A DNA stretch of 21,861 nucleotides, taken from assembly GCF_000003815.2 (NCBI RefSeq), contig NC_049988.1, positions 5,131,614 to 5,153,474 of the forward strand. Reading direction: 5' to 3'. A model generated the notes under the pieces. It ran no database searches, was not told the origin of the DNA, and saw only the letters and a list, made by a program, of their open reading frames with translations. Below, in pieces: positions 8,990 to 18,004 of the stretch. Position numbers and translations under genes: made by a program. The DNA is from Branchiostoma floridae (Eukaryota; Chordata; Leptocardii; Amphioxiformes; Branchiostomatidae). Position 1 is the first letter of the stretch, and each line of letters begins with the position of its first letter.

Positions 8990-10345
8990 TTGCAGGCACG
9001 CGGCGCGGCAGCAGCTGGTTATATTTCACTGAACGACCCGTTATACCTAACTTTTGCACATCTATCTGCAAGTGGTCTTTAAAGCTATCAAAAGAAGCTT
9101 GGTGATGACATACTCCACTCTACGATAGTTCTGGGAAGATACGAATTTTTGAACACAATCCTAGGTTGGTAACTCTGGTGCTTGAAGGCATGGCTGTTTC
9201 TAGTTCTTTTTTGAGCTGGTGTTAGATACTTATCAGTCGGTACATCATGCAAAGTCTGGACATTTTCCTTCTGTCTTCAAGTGACGTCCATTGCAGTTCT
9301 GCTTTCATTTTGGTATCACTAGCATCCCTGCTGTAGTTGCAATTGTTTGTACAGAAGCTGGCAGCTTGGTTCTGTACCCTTTCCAGTTTATCTTTGTCTT
9401 TATTGTTGAACCCGAATCTTTATCTTTGTATAGGGGTTCCATACTGTTGCAGCATATTCAAGGTTAGGTCTTACCAGTGACGTGTATGCAAGTGATTTTA
9501 CCCTGGCTGAGCGTGCCCATTAGTTGCGTTTGATTACTCCCAATTCCTTGTTGTTTAGCCTTGGTTACAATTTTGTTAACATGAACACCCCACTTCAATT
9601 CAGTTGTTAATGTAAAACTCAGGCATGGGTGGGTTTTCGTGGTTGCTAATGTTTGACCACAGAATTGGGAAGGAGATACATTTGGTGTTCGTTTGTTCGT
9701 TATGTGCATTATATAACATTTATCGGAATTGAACTGCATAAGCTATAATTTCCCTTGTTACTCTTCCAGGGTGTTCAGATCTTTCTGAAGAAGTTGTGAA
9801 TCATCCTTTGTAGAGAGCTCAACATATAATAGGCAGCTGCGAATAACCTAACACTTGAATTGATCTGTCCTGGCAAGAGGAAGAGCAAAGGTCCCAAACG
9901 CTACTTAAACTGGAGCTGAGGCCTTCCCTGCTACCACTACCATTTGTTCTCTATTAGGAAGGCCTTTAACTAATTTAGTATGGTATCTTGAATTCCATAG
10001 TATTCTAGTTTTGATCAGTCTGATATGTGGGACTTTGTCGAAGGCAGTAGTAAACTCCAGTATTGCTAGATCCCCCAGTCTTTTATTGTTCAGTGCCCCA
10101 GCTATGTCGTGAACTGTTAAAATAAGCTGTGTTTACTTTACTCTGAAACCATGCTGGTAGTCCGTTAGTATATTGTGGCCTTCTAAGTGTTTCATGATAT
10201 TGCTATGGATAATGTGTTCAAGTAGTTTACAGGAAATACAGGTTAATGAAACAGGCCTGTAGTTACTGGGAACCGCTCTATCTCCCTTTTTGAAATGGCG
10301 CATATATGTGCATATCTCCAGACATAGCACAATATTCATAGTTTG
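8990..10345 (-). pseudogene. 5'-truncated CR1/L2-like LINE, broken RT and 3' UTR
   Basis: The minus strand carries RT blocks in order: FKKGDRAVPSNYRPVSLT and QHGFRVK (10133-10310); an in-frame stop; TQLILTVHDIAGALNN; then the block-A segment AILEFTTAFDKVPH near 10026-10073, where the usual LDF is now LEF. A remnant GPLLFLL follows near 9880-9900. Next come MQFNSDKC...ITNKR, GQTLA and ELKWGVHVNKI (9464-9739), RPNLEYAATVWNPYTK (about 9420-9475), VQNQAA and VFKNSYLPRTIVEW (about 9110-9380). The central FADD part is largely lost, and several stops and frameshifts are present. The 3' UTR (8990-9080) is shared with the plus-strand copy at 17595-18004. Motif content fits the CR1/L2 group; the exact clade would need a phylogeny. 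Confidence 0.85.
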
Positions 10346-10850
10346 CGCAAATTGATATCTTCTAATGATCTGCAGTTATTACAAAATGATTTTTTAATTA
10401 GATGAAATAGAACATTTTCTTATTAATACAGATCAACTTGCGCAAACATGAGTTTATGCACATGAAAAACATAGCTTCATTGCAGTTGTATGTACCAAAG
10501 TGCTGTATTTTCGTATTGACAAAAATAATATTAGGGGCAAAAGAACCAAATGACATAATCCATATGGCTAAAAGAATCAGATTTAAAATTCTTCTCCATC
10601 TCGTTATGGCTTCATTCTTTCTTAATTTATAAATGAGAAAACAATGGAAGGGCCAGGTGAAATACCCCCGACCGTTAGTTTGGTTTATTTATGTTTTGAT
10701 TCACCACTTAGTTGTCATAATTTATTTATTGATTTATTTTGAGTCTTTCAAAGATATGTAACGTTATGTCAATTATTAGTTAATTATCATTTATTTGTAT
10801 GGCTTTACATTGTTATTCATTCGGTTTGTACGCTGGAGTAGACAGGAGTA
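10346..10850. other. AT-rich non-coding DNA
   Basis: No exon or element recognised upstream of the LINE truncation point. A 64-codon plus-strand frame at 10438-10632 has no recognisable features. Confidence 0.45.
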
Positions 10851-10892
10851 GGAAAGAAAGAAAGAAAGAAAATGAAAGGAAAGAAAGAAAGA
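10851..10892 (+). repeat. (GAAA)n microsatellite
   Basis: An interrupted GAAA repeat directly before the 52-bp hairpin tail at 10891. The other copy of that tail, at 17541, is also preceded by an A/G-rich stretch (agaagaaagaaa), so a purine-rich tract appears to be part of the 3' end structure. Confidence 0.85.
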
Positions 10893-10942
10893 TTACGAAT
10901 ACAATATATTTCACCATACCTATGGTATGGCTGAAATATAAC
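10891..10942 (+). repeat. 52-bp hairpin tail, copy 1
   Basis: Forms a stem of atatttcaccatacc with ggtatggctgaaatat (one bulge) around TAT. It matches 17541-17592 at 45 of 52 positions with no gaps, while the sequences upstream differ. This is consistent with a 3' tail shared by different non-autonomous elements. A CR1/L2-like fragment follows within 30 bp. Confidence 0.75.
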
Positions 10943-10968
10943 AAAGTAGGTACACGCCAGCACTGACG

Positions 10969-11133
10969 TCCAAGAGGAAGAGCAATGGTCCCAGGACAGT
11001 TCCTTACTTAAACTGGAGCTGAGGCCTTCCCTTTTACCACTACCGTTTGCTCTATATTAAACAATGTAGTGTGGTACCTTGAATTCCACTCTAGTTTTGA
11101 TATCAGTCTGCTACGAGGGACTTTGTCGAAACA
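10969..11133 (-). pseudogene. CR1/L2-like RT fragment, second copy
   Basis: Closely similar to 9878-10047 (shared 'aagaggaagagcaa', 'ctggagctgaggccttccc', 'gggactttgtcgaa'), with a short deletion near 11062. On the minus strand it reads FDKVP...WNSRYHT...VVVKGKASAPV, the RT segment after block A. It is an isolated internal piece without the 3' end, so a rearrangement or later deletion is more likely than a simple 5'-truncated insertion. Confidence 0.8.
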
Positions 11134-11750
11134 ATGTAAAGGAAAGTAAAAAAAAAAAGTAGGCCAATAGGTGATACAATACAAGGCGCGTTAACGCAAT
11201 ATACTTGTCAGGAAACAAAGGTGTTGACCTTTCTCTTCCAAAGACCAAGAGAAATGTACACATTATCTGGCTTTTACCCGTAGAGGTTGCCTCCTGCAGA
11301 GTGTGCATCCGCCCAGTCATTAAACCAACGGAAAAGGTTGCATAATCACGATTTGAAATAGGCTTCATGGTGAGATACCTGGGGTTAAACCTGAGTAAAT
11401 GGATTCGTGTAATTCTTACCTTAGCATGACCATGTCAGTACGAAAACAACTGCTATATGTTTCTGAAGTGTTGGATGACATAATTTCAACTACTTTCTAG
11501 TTTGATTTTCTTTAGTTTTGATAAATGTAAAGTCTAAGCCATTCATATCATCCAGTTTTTGGAGGAGGCCTACCAAAGCATCACAGGTTTCTGTCCCCCT
11601 GCATGTTCATTTCTGCTGCACTATCATGTTGTGTTTGTTTGTATATATGCAAAAATAGGATAAACAAACAAAAAATAAGTAAGGAAATGATTGCCATGAT
11701 TGTAAATATAGGCGCCAAACATGTTTGTCACCGAATGAAAAGGTGACGTA
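11134..11750. other. Non-coding DNA with a weak first-exon candidate
   Basis: No transposon is recognised. On the minus strand an ATG at 11481 with A at -3 opens a 20-codon frame (starting MSSNTSETYSS) that reaches a good donor AAG|GTAAGA after 11420. A frame this short arises easily by chance, so it is mentioned but not called as a gene. Confidence 0.3.
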
Positions 11751-11810
11751 AATAACGCTCGCTGAGCGCTCTGTTCTCTCTCTCTCGGTTGCCACCCTAG
11801 TGGAATGTTT
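11751..11810. repeat. Possible terminus related to the 6236 array
   Basis: The stretch 'gctgagcgctctgttctc' with further CT repeats is followed by cctagtggaatg (11796-11807). At 6236-6283 a 'gagagcgc' stretch is likewise followed by cctagtggaatg. The shared 12-mer next to GAGCGC-type sequence suggests that both are ends of one repeat family, but the match is short. Confidence 0.35.
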
Positions 11811-12509
11811 TGTCTATTCATGAGAATCTCAAATCGGCAAGCCTATTTTCATTGAGGTCATGATGGGAGAGATAGCGGTCAGACAAAATATACCAAAGAT
11901 ACAGATTACATAGTTTCTAATAAATCTATGCACATGTCATTTCACATACATTGTACAAAATGCATGATTGAGTGAAAGCTGGTAAAAGGTTCGTCAGTAA
12001 AAGGTTGGTCATGTCTGCTACTTCATGAGTCTCATTGATATCCCTGTCACGTTATCCACGATCTTCGGGCGTATCGATGGAAGATCGGCCATATTTATAT
12101 ATTAAGATCGACAGAGGGTTGCGCTTATTTTTTTACCTGAAAACCGTCTATGTCACAAATAAGCCATACTTTCTACCTTGTACAATTGTTGTGCAATAAA
12201 CTTATCATCATAAGCGAGGCTCGGGCGATTGCCGCAGAATCGTCGTCTGATCGATTTCGCCAAATGTATTATGTATTGGGCAGGGGTATTAGGACGTCAG
12301 GTCCCGTGCGTGTTTGGTGGTAGAAATTTGACATTGACATTGGATCCACGGTAGCATATGGACCTTCTTAAGTCTATTACTGAGGCTTTTGGTACAACCA
12401 GCTGATTGCTTTAATTGTTTGATTGTCCCTATGTGTAACCAACTTTGCCCGTGTAATGATTTTATGACCCATGTAGACCACTGGAAGAATAGCTGGCAAC
12501 ATAATGTTG
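11811..12509. other. Non-coding DNA, no supported feature
   Basis: The segment 12218-12262 ('ggcgattgccgcagaatcg' to 'gatttcgcc') has GC-rich ends in inverted orientation and may be an old repeat terminus. Otherwise nothing is recognised. Confidence 0.4.
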
Positions 12510-12511
12510 TA

Positions 12512-13544
12512 ACGGGGGCCGCCGTAAGATGCCCCCCCCCCCCCTTTTTACGCGCTCGAACTCACGGCGATCCATCACTAGTTGCCAAAGAGTGGTCAAG
12601 TTTCATCATTCATTCATGTAGAGACCATACTTGAATAAGGAAGGCATCCATACTGTTCATGAACTCTTCACCCTCCGCGTTACAACTGGCAAACACCGGG
12701 GACGTTATCGTGAATATAAATTCCGATTTTGAGCCGCGTTAAACAGTGCGCCCTAACTTGCCCCGCTTTTGGAATTTGCTCTCTTCGGAAGCTGGTGACC
12801 AATTTAGACAAACATAAATAAAAATTCTAATTTCATGATATATAAGCTTTCTTTTGACAGTAGAATTGTGATTGTGTGTGCTTCTTGTCTCCCGTGAGGA
12901 GGGCTAAATCATTCACAATCCAGGTCGTATTTTCATGGAAAATGGGCGAAATGCACTGAATGCGGCGGCCCGACTAACAAAATCATTACGACAAACGACA
13001 ACGCCAAAATCACAAAAAACTCTGTGTACGAAGTTTTATTTTTATAGACGGTACGAATCATTTTTAAAGTAACAAATCTTTTGGCATTCGCTCGTCTGCC
13101 ACCTGCGGGGCCACACTCACTGGGGAAAACAACGGCGGTGATGCTTATGTTGTTTTTTCTATGGCCGTTCTTCTACTCAACAAACATTTGAAGACCAATA
13201 TTTGTAGTATTTTGTGAATCTATTTTCTTATGTGTATGAAAGTTGTGTGGCTGTTTTTAATTGCTTGTTTATTTATGGCCACGAGCCACCAATACCTAGT
13301 AACAGGTGACCACAGTGATTCGGCAGTACCAACATTATTGTGAAAATTCTGTCTTCAAAAAAAAGGGGAAGTGAACACGTGTAAAAAAATTTTGATAGAA
13401 AAAAAAGCTGTTTGTTTGGACTTAGTTTATTTACCTTTCTAATCATCATAGTCAGTGGCAACAAACACGGCGTACTTATGCATAATAAGATCAGCAAAAA
13501 ATTTGGGCATCTTAGGGCAGGGGGCATCTTAGGGTGGCCCCCGT
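12512..13544. mobile_element. Non-autonomous DNA transposon, 1.03 kb, 25-bp TIRs
   Basis: The left end (12512-12536) and the reverse complement of the right end (13520-13544) agree at about 22 of 25 positions and start ACGGGGGCC, followed by TAAGATGCCCCC. Each end is flanked by TA (12510-12511 and 13545-13546), as expected for an insertion at a TA dinucleotide. The left terminus continues into a run of 13 C (12532-12544). At the right terminus the inner part of the TIR is duplicated (gggcatcttaggg at 13505-13517 and 13522-13534). The interior shows no transposase or other coding sequence in any frame, so movement would have needed a transposase in trans. The superfamily is unclear: TA flanks suggest Tc1/mariner-like elements, while the right flank TTAA leaves piggyBac as a weaker option. 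Confidence 0.7.
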
Positions 13545-13549
13545 TAATA

Positions 13550-13715
13550 GCTAAAAGTGGATCTGAATAAAATCAAAGTCAATTTATACACTGTTATCTT
13601 AAGTACATATTCATATTCATTTATGTCAAGTGGTGCGGCTTGAGTGCATTGGTGCCATTTTGTCTCGTCTTGTTTGTTTGATGAATAAAATAAATGATGA
13701 AATATGACTTCTGTT
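13550..13715. other. Spacer between transposon and SINE
   Basis: AT-rich DNA between the right TIR and the SINE, with no feature recognised. Confidence 0.5.
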
Positions 13716-13719
13716 GGCA

Positions 13720-13952
13720 TCCATCTGCCTCGGTAAGCAGACAGCCATGGCGGGTGCGTCATGCCCGAACATGCCCCCAAGGCCTGTCTCTGCCACTAGC
13801 CCCAGCTAGGTTCTCATTAACACCTGAGTTAGGCGAGGAAAGTCGTGTGAAGTGCCTTTCCCAAGGGCACAAGATCGGAGACACGGCAGGATTCGAACTC
13901 AGGACCTCTTGGACCGGAGCCCAACGCGCTGCCGATTGCGCCACGCGATATC
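13720..13952 (-). mobile_element. tRNA-derived SINE, type 1
   Basis: On the minus strand the head is tRNA-like. An A box (tggcgcaatcggc, complement of 13931-13943) and a B box (gagttcgaatcc, complement of 13889-13900) are well kept for RNA polymerase III. The body continues with 'cttgggaaaggcacttcaca' and 'taactcaggt', shared with the copies at 18790-19105 and 21384-21700. The head has extra bases and continues into a non-tRNA body, so it is a SINE and not a tRNA gene. Internal pol III promoters mean that it could have been transcribed on arrival. Confidence 0.85.
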
Positions 13953-14014
13953 ACGTCTAGGCATTATGTAACTCGTCAGTTGTCATTTCTCTAAATTGAA
14001 AGTAAGTTTAAGGT

Positions 14015-14047
14015 AAAGACCACATCATGCGGTATGACGTGGTCTTT
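14015..14047. repeat. Short inverted repeat, 13-bp arms
   Basis: Arms 14015-14027 and 14035-14047 (aaagaccac... and ...gtggtcttt) pair at 12 of 13 positions around a 7-nt loop. It may be the end of a small foldback element. Confidence 0.75.
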
Positions 14048-14289
14048 AAAGTTTGGATCGTTAAAAGCCACTTAGATGATTCAAATGGCGCTTCGAATTT
14101 CTCACTTCCTATCATCGAAATCTTTGGCGTATTTTGTTCCCGAAGTGTTTAATGGGGCTCCTAATTAGTTCCTAAGGGAAGATTTCGGTAGACGGACTTG
14201 ACGACATTTCTCTGGCTGATGAAATACAACGAATACACCTGTATCAATGCGGTATTGGATACTGTAAATGCATTACGTTCGCTTGGATT

Positions 14290-14456
14290 TAATTTCGACG
14301 TATCGTACCGCGAAATTAAAACCACCGTGTAAAGTCCATATTATTTTATCCATTATATTATGGGACTAAAGTCTATGACGCTACCTAGCTTCATAGACTT
14401 TAGTCCCATAATGTAATGAATAAATGTTCGCGGTGGATTTAATTTCGCGGTGAAGT
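14290..14456. mobile_element. Nested foldback MITE
   Basis: The inner arms (14346-14378 and 14391-14423) are 33 bp long, with two mismatches around a 12-nt loop. Outside them lies a second inverted pair rich in 'ccgcgaaatta' (about 14309-14330) against 'taatttcgcgg' (about 14427-14450). A third 'taatttcg' lies at 14289-14297. The sequence therefore folds into a two-level hairpin. No coding sequence or clear target duplication is seen. 'TTTAATTTCGCGGT' repeats are, as I remember, common in invertebrate MITEs. Confidence 0.8.
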
Positions 14457-14655
14457 GGCCAATTCCTTGTCGAATTCCTCTGTGTACGTTAGAGAATTCT
14501 GACGTCCATCCGGTGTTACTGACTGACCTTCAGTTCTGTAAATTATGTTACACTACACAAAATAAAGCGCTTACTAACAAGCTTTCGATAAGTCCTATGA
14601 TCCGTATCAAGTTGAAATAACCCCAATCCTAAGTCACACATCCAGACTGGAAGTG

Positions 14656-14663
14656 TGACGTCA
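14656..14663. promoter_or_regulatory. Perfect CRE palindrome TGACGTCA
   Basis: A full CREB/ATF consensus site. No supported first exon lies near it and the sequence just downstream is LINE-derived, so its function is doubtful. Confidence 0.25.
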
Positions 14664-14774
14664 GAAGACGGTCAAAGGTGCTTGGCAGTCGGTATCGGCC
14701 CCGTCTCGGTTGAGGGAAGGTTGGTGGGCTCTGATGTAAATGGTCCCTTTCTGTAGATTGTTTGAAGCTAACAA

Positions 14775-15000
14775 AGGTATGTAACGTTAACGCTATTTTC
14801 AAAATTAAATTCGTCCAAGTTTTATAAAGGAAATTCCACTCTAGCGCACCATAGGCTTTTTACAAGTCTAATAACAGCAGTATACTAGGGATATCTTATT
14901 TTCTGTGTACGACATGGTGTCAAGGAGTAGTCGTAGGTTTTGATAGATGTGATGACCTTTCATATACGCTGTTTGAACCCAATTACTTAGTCCATAGTGT
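14775..15000 (-). pseudogene. L1/Tx1-like RT fragment
   Basis: On the minus strand the frames give QTAYMKGHHIYQNLRLLLD followed by a TMSYTENK segment, then LDL-stop-KAYGALEWNFLYKTW. This matches the order of the L1/Tx1-type finger and block-A region (QTGFIKGR..., then DFxKAFDxxxWxFL). Stops and a frameshift are present, and the block-A Asp pair has been altered. It is unlike both the RTE-like and CR1/L2-like copies in this window, so it represents a third LINE lineage. Only about 75 codons survive; the limits on both sides are approximate. Confidence 0.65.
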
Positions 15001-15379
15001 ACGTTGCTAATAGGGGAGATGTTATGCTTGGCTTGCTTGCAGTTAGCAGTTCTTTCCGATCATGTTCCGTCTGTACACGTAAGGTTGATGAACCGCGAAG
15101 GGGCCTGACGCGGTGTAAAAAGAAACAACTCCCGGAACAACCCGAGTTCTTAGACCTCATACTTCTATGAAATATTAAGACCTGCAATCAGTGTTTTATC
15201 AAGTATTTGCACTTTATCTTGTTCAACGTGAGCTTCCTTAGCTCTCTTACTTTCCTTTCTGACCGCAATGGTCCCAGTTCTCTATCTCTGTCTGCCCTCA
15301 GGAGCCCCAGTAGACTTTAGAGCTGTACATTATTCAACTTCTCTTTTCTGGGCAATCCCCAACATACCAAATAACAAAC
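15001..15379. other. Non-coding DNA before the RTE-like fragment
   Basis: Possibly includes decayed upstream sequence of the L1/Tx1-like RT, but no further protein similarity could be read. Confidence 0.35.
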
Positions 15380-15392
15380 GGGGGGGGGGGGG
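15380..15392 (+). repeat. G13 homopolymer at the 5' edge of the RTE-like fragment
   Basis: Thirteen G lie immediately before the first readable RT codon (15393). It may mark the junction of a 5'-truncated insertion, or an expanded G tract inside the former coding sequence. Its length is prone to assembly error. Confidence 0.8.
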
Positions 15393-15905
15393 CAAAATCG
15401 ACCTTCAGCAACACACTTCAACCGCCTACCTACAATCTGGAAATCAAACCTGCCAAATAAACTAAAGCGTAATTTTCTACAAGCAACTGCAGTCTCTGTT
15501 TTGCTATATGGTAGCGACACGTGGACATTAACAAAACTACTCGAGAACAAACCTGACGGCAACTGCACTAAGATGCTACGTGTGGCTCTAAACATCTCCT
15601 GGAGAACACATCCTACAAAAAACCTGTTGTATGGAGATTTACCACCGTTATCTCAAGTCATACAAGAAGGAAGGCTGAGGTTCGCTGGTCACACATGGCG
15701 CAGTAAAGATGAGATCATTAGTGACGTTCTGCTGTGGACTCCCAAACATGGTCATGCGAGCAAAGGTAGACCACGCAAAACATCAACTTTGTGAAGTTTC
15801 TGCTCGGCTGAAGATCTGCCCAAGGCTATGGAGGATAGGGAAGGATGGAGGAAGAGAGTCATGGCCATCCGTTCAACCAGCACGCCCGGATGATGATGAT
15901 GATGA
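15393..15905 (+). pseudogene. 5'-truncated RTE-like LINE, RT C-terminus with GAT tail
   Basis: One frame runs from 15393 with FNRLPTIWKSNLPNKLKRNF, then FLQATAVSVLLYGSDTWTL, LRVALNISWRTHPTKNLLYG, RLRFAGH and DVLLWTPKHGHASKGRPRK. It meets a TGA at 15792-15794 and continues in the same frame as AEDLPKAMEDREGWRKRV to a second TGA at 15891-15893. That terminal TGA is itself the first triplet of the (TGA/GAT) tract at 15890-15905, so the element has essentially no 3' UTR other than the repeat. Very short repeat-type 3' ends are a known property of RTE-clade elements. The minus-strand copy at 4640-5685 is the same family. The internal stop and the lack of catalytic blocks make it inactive. Confidence 0.85.
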
Positions 15906-15940
15906 CATATCTCGAGGTGGTACATGTATCTATGCGGCGA

Positions 15941-15964
15941 GGATGATGATGATGATGATAATGA
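15941..15964 (+). repeat. Second GAT microsatellite
   Basis: About six GAT/GATAAT units, 36 bp after the tail of the RTE-like element. It could be a second tail or an expansion of target DNA. The poly-Asp and poly-Met frames across it are not genes. Confidence 0.8.
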
Positions 15965-16700
15965 CCTACGTATCAAAGGTCACTGAAATCCCTCAAGCGG
16001 TTCCCATTCATCTTTCAGAATCAAAACAATACTTCCTTTACATGGAAGTAGAAAAAAAAACACTTGTACTTTCGAAAAAGTTGGCATTACGGCGGTACAG
16101 TTGTTATGGACATTCTTGACATTCCTGAGTAAGATAAATTAACTATAACGATATATAGATGAGTGACTATAAAAGTCCCAAAGCCTGGTTTCAAAACTAC
16201 AATATTCGGTTGGTAAGGATGAATGACTACGTTGATTGGATGCTTAAAATGCCCTCGATTGCTGTTCCCAAGTCGAAAACCTAATGAAATATGCCACATG
16301 CTGACGCACTTCTAGCGTTATGATTTTAAGTGATGTTATTTTACCACTACGCTACAGAGAAAGCATGATCCCAGTGCGGATAATTTGATGTCATTTGCAT
16401 ACTATGTGTCCATGACTACGTCACTGTAACGTCATAGAGCAAACATATTTTACAACAAAGACTGTAATGTAATTCCTTTGCGTTCATTCTAAAACTTCAG
16501 GTTCAAGGTTACAAATATTATTTGCTGTATAGATATGATATGTATACATAAATCATCACATAAACATACCATGCATCTGAAGGCTGGTGTGTTACTACAG
16601 GAATACAGAGCATCCTGTTCACGCGAAATCCTTTTTACTCCGTGCGGATTTTTAAAATGCCTTTTGTTTCATTTATCGTGTATACATATATACATCGTAG
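15965..16700. other. Non-coding DNA, no supported feature
   Basis: Two CRE half-sites (tacgtcac and aacgtcat, 16416-16434) are the only pattern noted. No exon or element is recognised. Confidence 0.45.
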
Positions 16701-17540
16701 GTTTTCAAATTGTTTTCTGCAATTGACCACAGCTGTTATATGAACATTGTAGACCTATCGATTTTTTTGGCGTCAAATTCTGTGTTGCAGAGATTCGGTA
16801 CCGTTTAGCAAACTTGCCCACACGCACCCTCATTCGTAAAACATACGACATTCTATATTCTGGTAAAAATACTCCTCTGGCCATTGGCAAAATGACAAAA
16901 AAATCTCCAAATGAATAATTTTGACGTGGTTTATGCCAAAAATTATACATTGGTCATTTGAATGAATACCTAGTGCACCCCTTTAGCAAAATTTAGGACT
17001 TTTGGTTGTAAAACAAGGATACAAGAGTCAAAACTCAAAAGTGTCCTTTTTTTCGTAGAAAAATCGCAAAATCAAATTGTTGTATTGTTCACCAAAACTG
17101 TTATTAAATCTATATGGACGTATGGTCAAGGCACCTCTGTGTCGAAATGCAGCTTATTCGGTTGTAATACTAGGGTACAGGGGGCCAAAATATACAGTTT
17201 TGGTCTAAAAATGACAAAAAAACTCAATAAAACCATTTCAAAGGCAGATCTGAAAAAAATTTTAAAAAATTCTGAGGGGTGCTTGTATGCTTTATCAGTC
17301 CATTAGCTGACAAACAAACTTTACAAATTGTACTCAGCAATTGGTCACTCAGCAATTGGTCACTAATCTTCTTGGACATATAACATGTAAAAATACAAAC
17401 AGAACATACACAAATACTTGCAGGGTATTAGCCTACTCTACCCTTGTGCCAAATTTCAGATCATTTGGTCCAGGAACGACGGAGATGAAGCGATTTGAAG
17501 ATTTGACAGCAGAATAAGAAGAAAGAAAAAGAAGCAGAAA
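16701..17540 (+). repeat. AT-rich body of a probable non-autonomous retroelement
   Basis: This stretch has the texture of a transposon 3' region: many A and T runs, no real coding frame, a late segment 'caaatttcagatcatttggt' leading into 'ggagatgaagcgatttgaag', an A/G-rich tract, and then the 52-bp hairpin tail at 17541-17592. A perfect 15-bp tandem duplication (actcagcaattggtc) occupies 17332-17361. The left boundary is unknown. Confidence 0.45.
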
Positions 17541-17592
17541 CATTACAAATACAAAATATTTCACCATACGTGTGGTATAACTGAAATATAAC
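17541..17592 (+). repeat. 52-bp hairpin tail, copy 2
   Basis: Matches 10891-10942 at 45 of 52 positions without gaps. The stem atatttcaccatac / gtataactgaaatat is preserved less well than in copy 1. A CR1/L2-like fragment starts a few bases downstream, as also happens after copy 1. Confidence 0.75.
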
Positions 17593-17594
17593 GT

Positions 17595-18004
17595 AGATAT
17601 GGTGCAGAATCAAGCTGCCAGATCCCACACAAGCAACTAAATCAGATGCTAGCGCTACCAAAATGAAAACAGACCTGCAGTGTATGTCACTTAAAGACAG
17701 AAGGAAAATGACCAGACCTTGCATGATGTACTACATCACTGATTATCTGGTACACGTACCGACAGATAGGTATCCAATGCCAGCTAAAAAGAACAAGACA
17801 TAGTTATGCCTTCAAGAACCAGAGTTACCAACCTAGGATTTTGTGTTCAAAAATTCGTATTTTTTTTTCAGAATTATTGAGTGGAATTTGTTGTCACCAA
17901 GCACAATATCTTGTGCATCTTCACTGGATAGTTAAAGAACACTTGCAGATAGATGTTCAGACGTGACCCGTGACAGGTCGTTAAGTGGAATATAACCAGC
18001 TGCT
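17595..18004 (+). pseudogene. 5'-truncated CR1/L2-like LINE, RT C-terminus and 3' UTR
   Basis: The plus strand matches the reverse complement of 8990-9385. The family RVQNQAA segment reads MVQNQAAR, followed by a decayed RYQNENR...RQKEN stretch, TDRYPMPAKKNKT, FVFKNSYFFF and IEWN, then the 3' UTR with 'acttgcagatagatgt', 'ggtcgtt' and 'aatataaccagctgct'. Stops and a frameshift are present. Unlike the 8874-10345 copy, it lacks the terminal tandem units and stops after 'agctgct'. It has no function as it stands. Confidence 0.8.

Noticed and set aside
11420-11481. Minus-strand 20-codon first-exon candidate with donor GTAAGA
   Set aside because: Too short to distinguish from chance, with no promoter motif; kept only as a note in the feature list.
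13694-13960. Plus- and minus-strand frames of 61-88 codons
   Set aside because: They lie inside the SINE and read through its tRNA head.
14761-14790. Plus-strand splice donor AAAG|GTATGT after a CRE, suggesting a 5' UTR exon
   Set aside because: The site lies at the edge of an L1/Tx1-like fragment on the other strand, and no start codon or downstream acceptor supports an exon.
15709-16119. 136-codon plus-strand frame with poly-Asp and poly-Met
   Set aside because: It is out of frame with the RTE-like coding sequence and is produced by the two GAT tracts.
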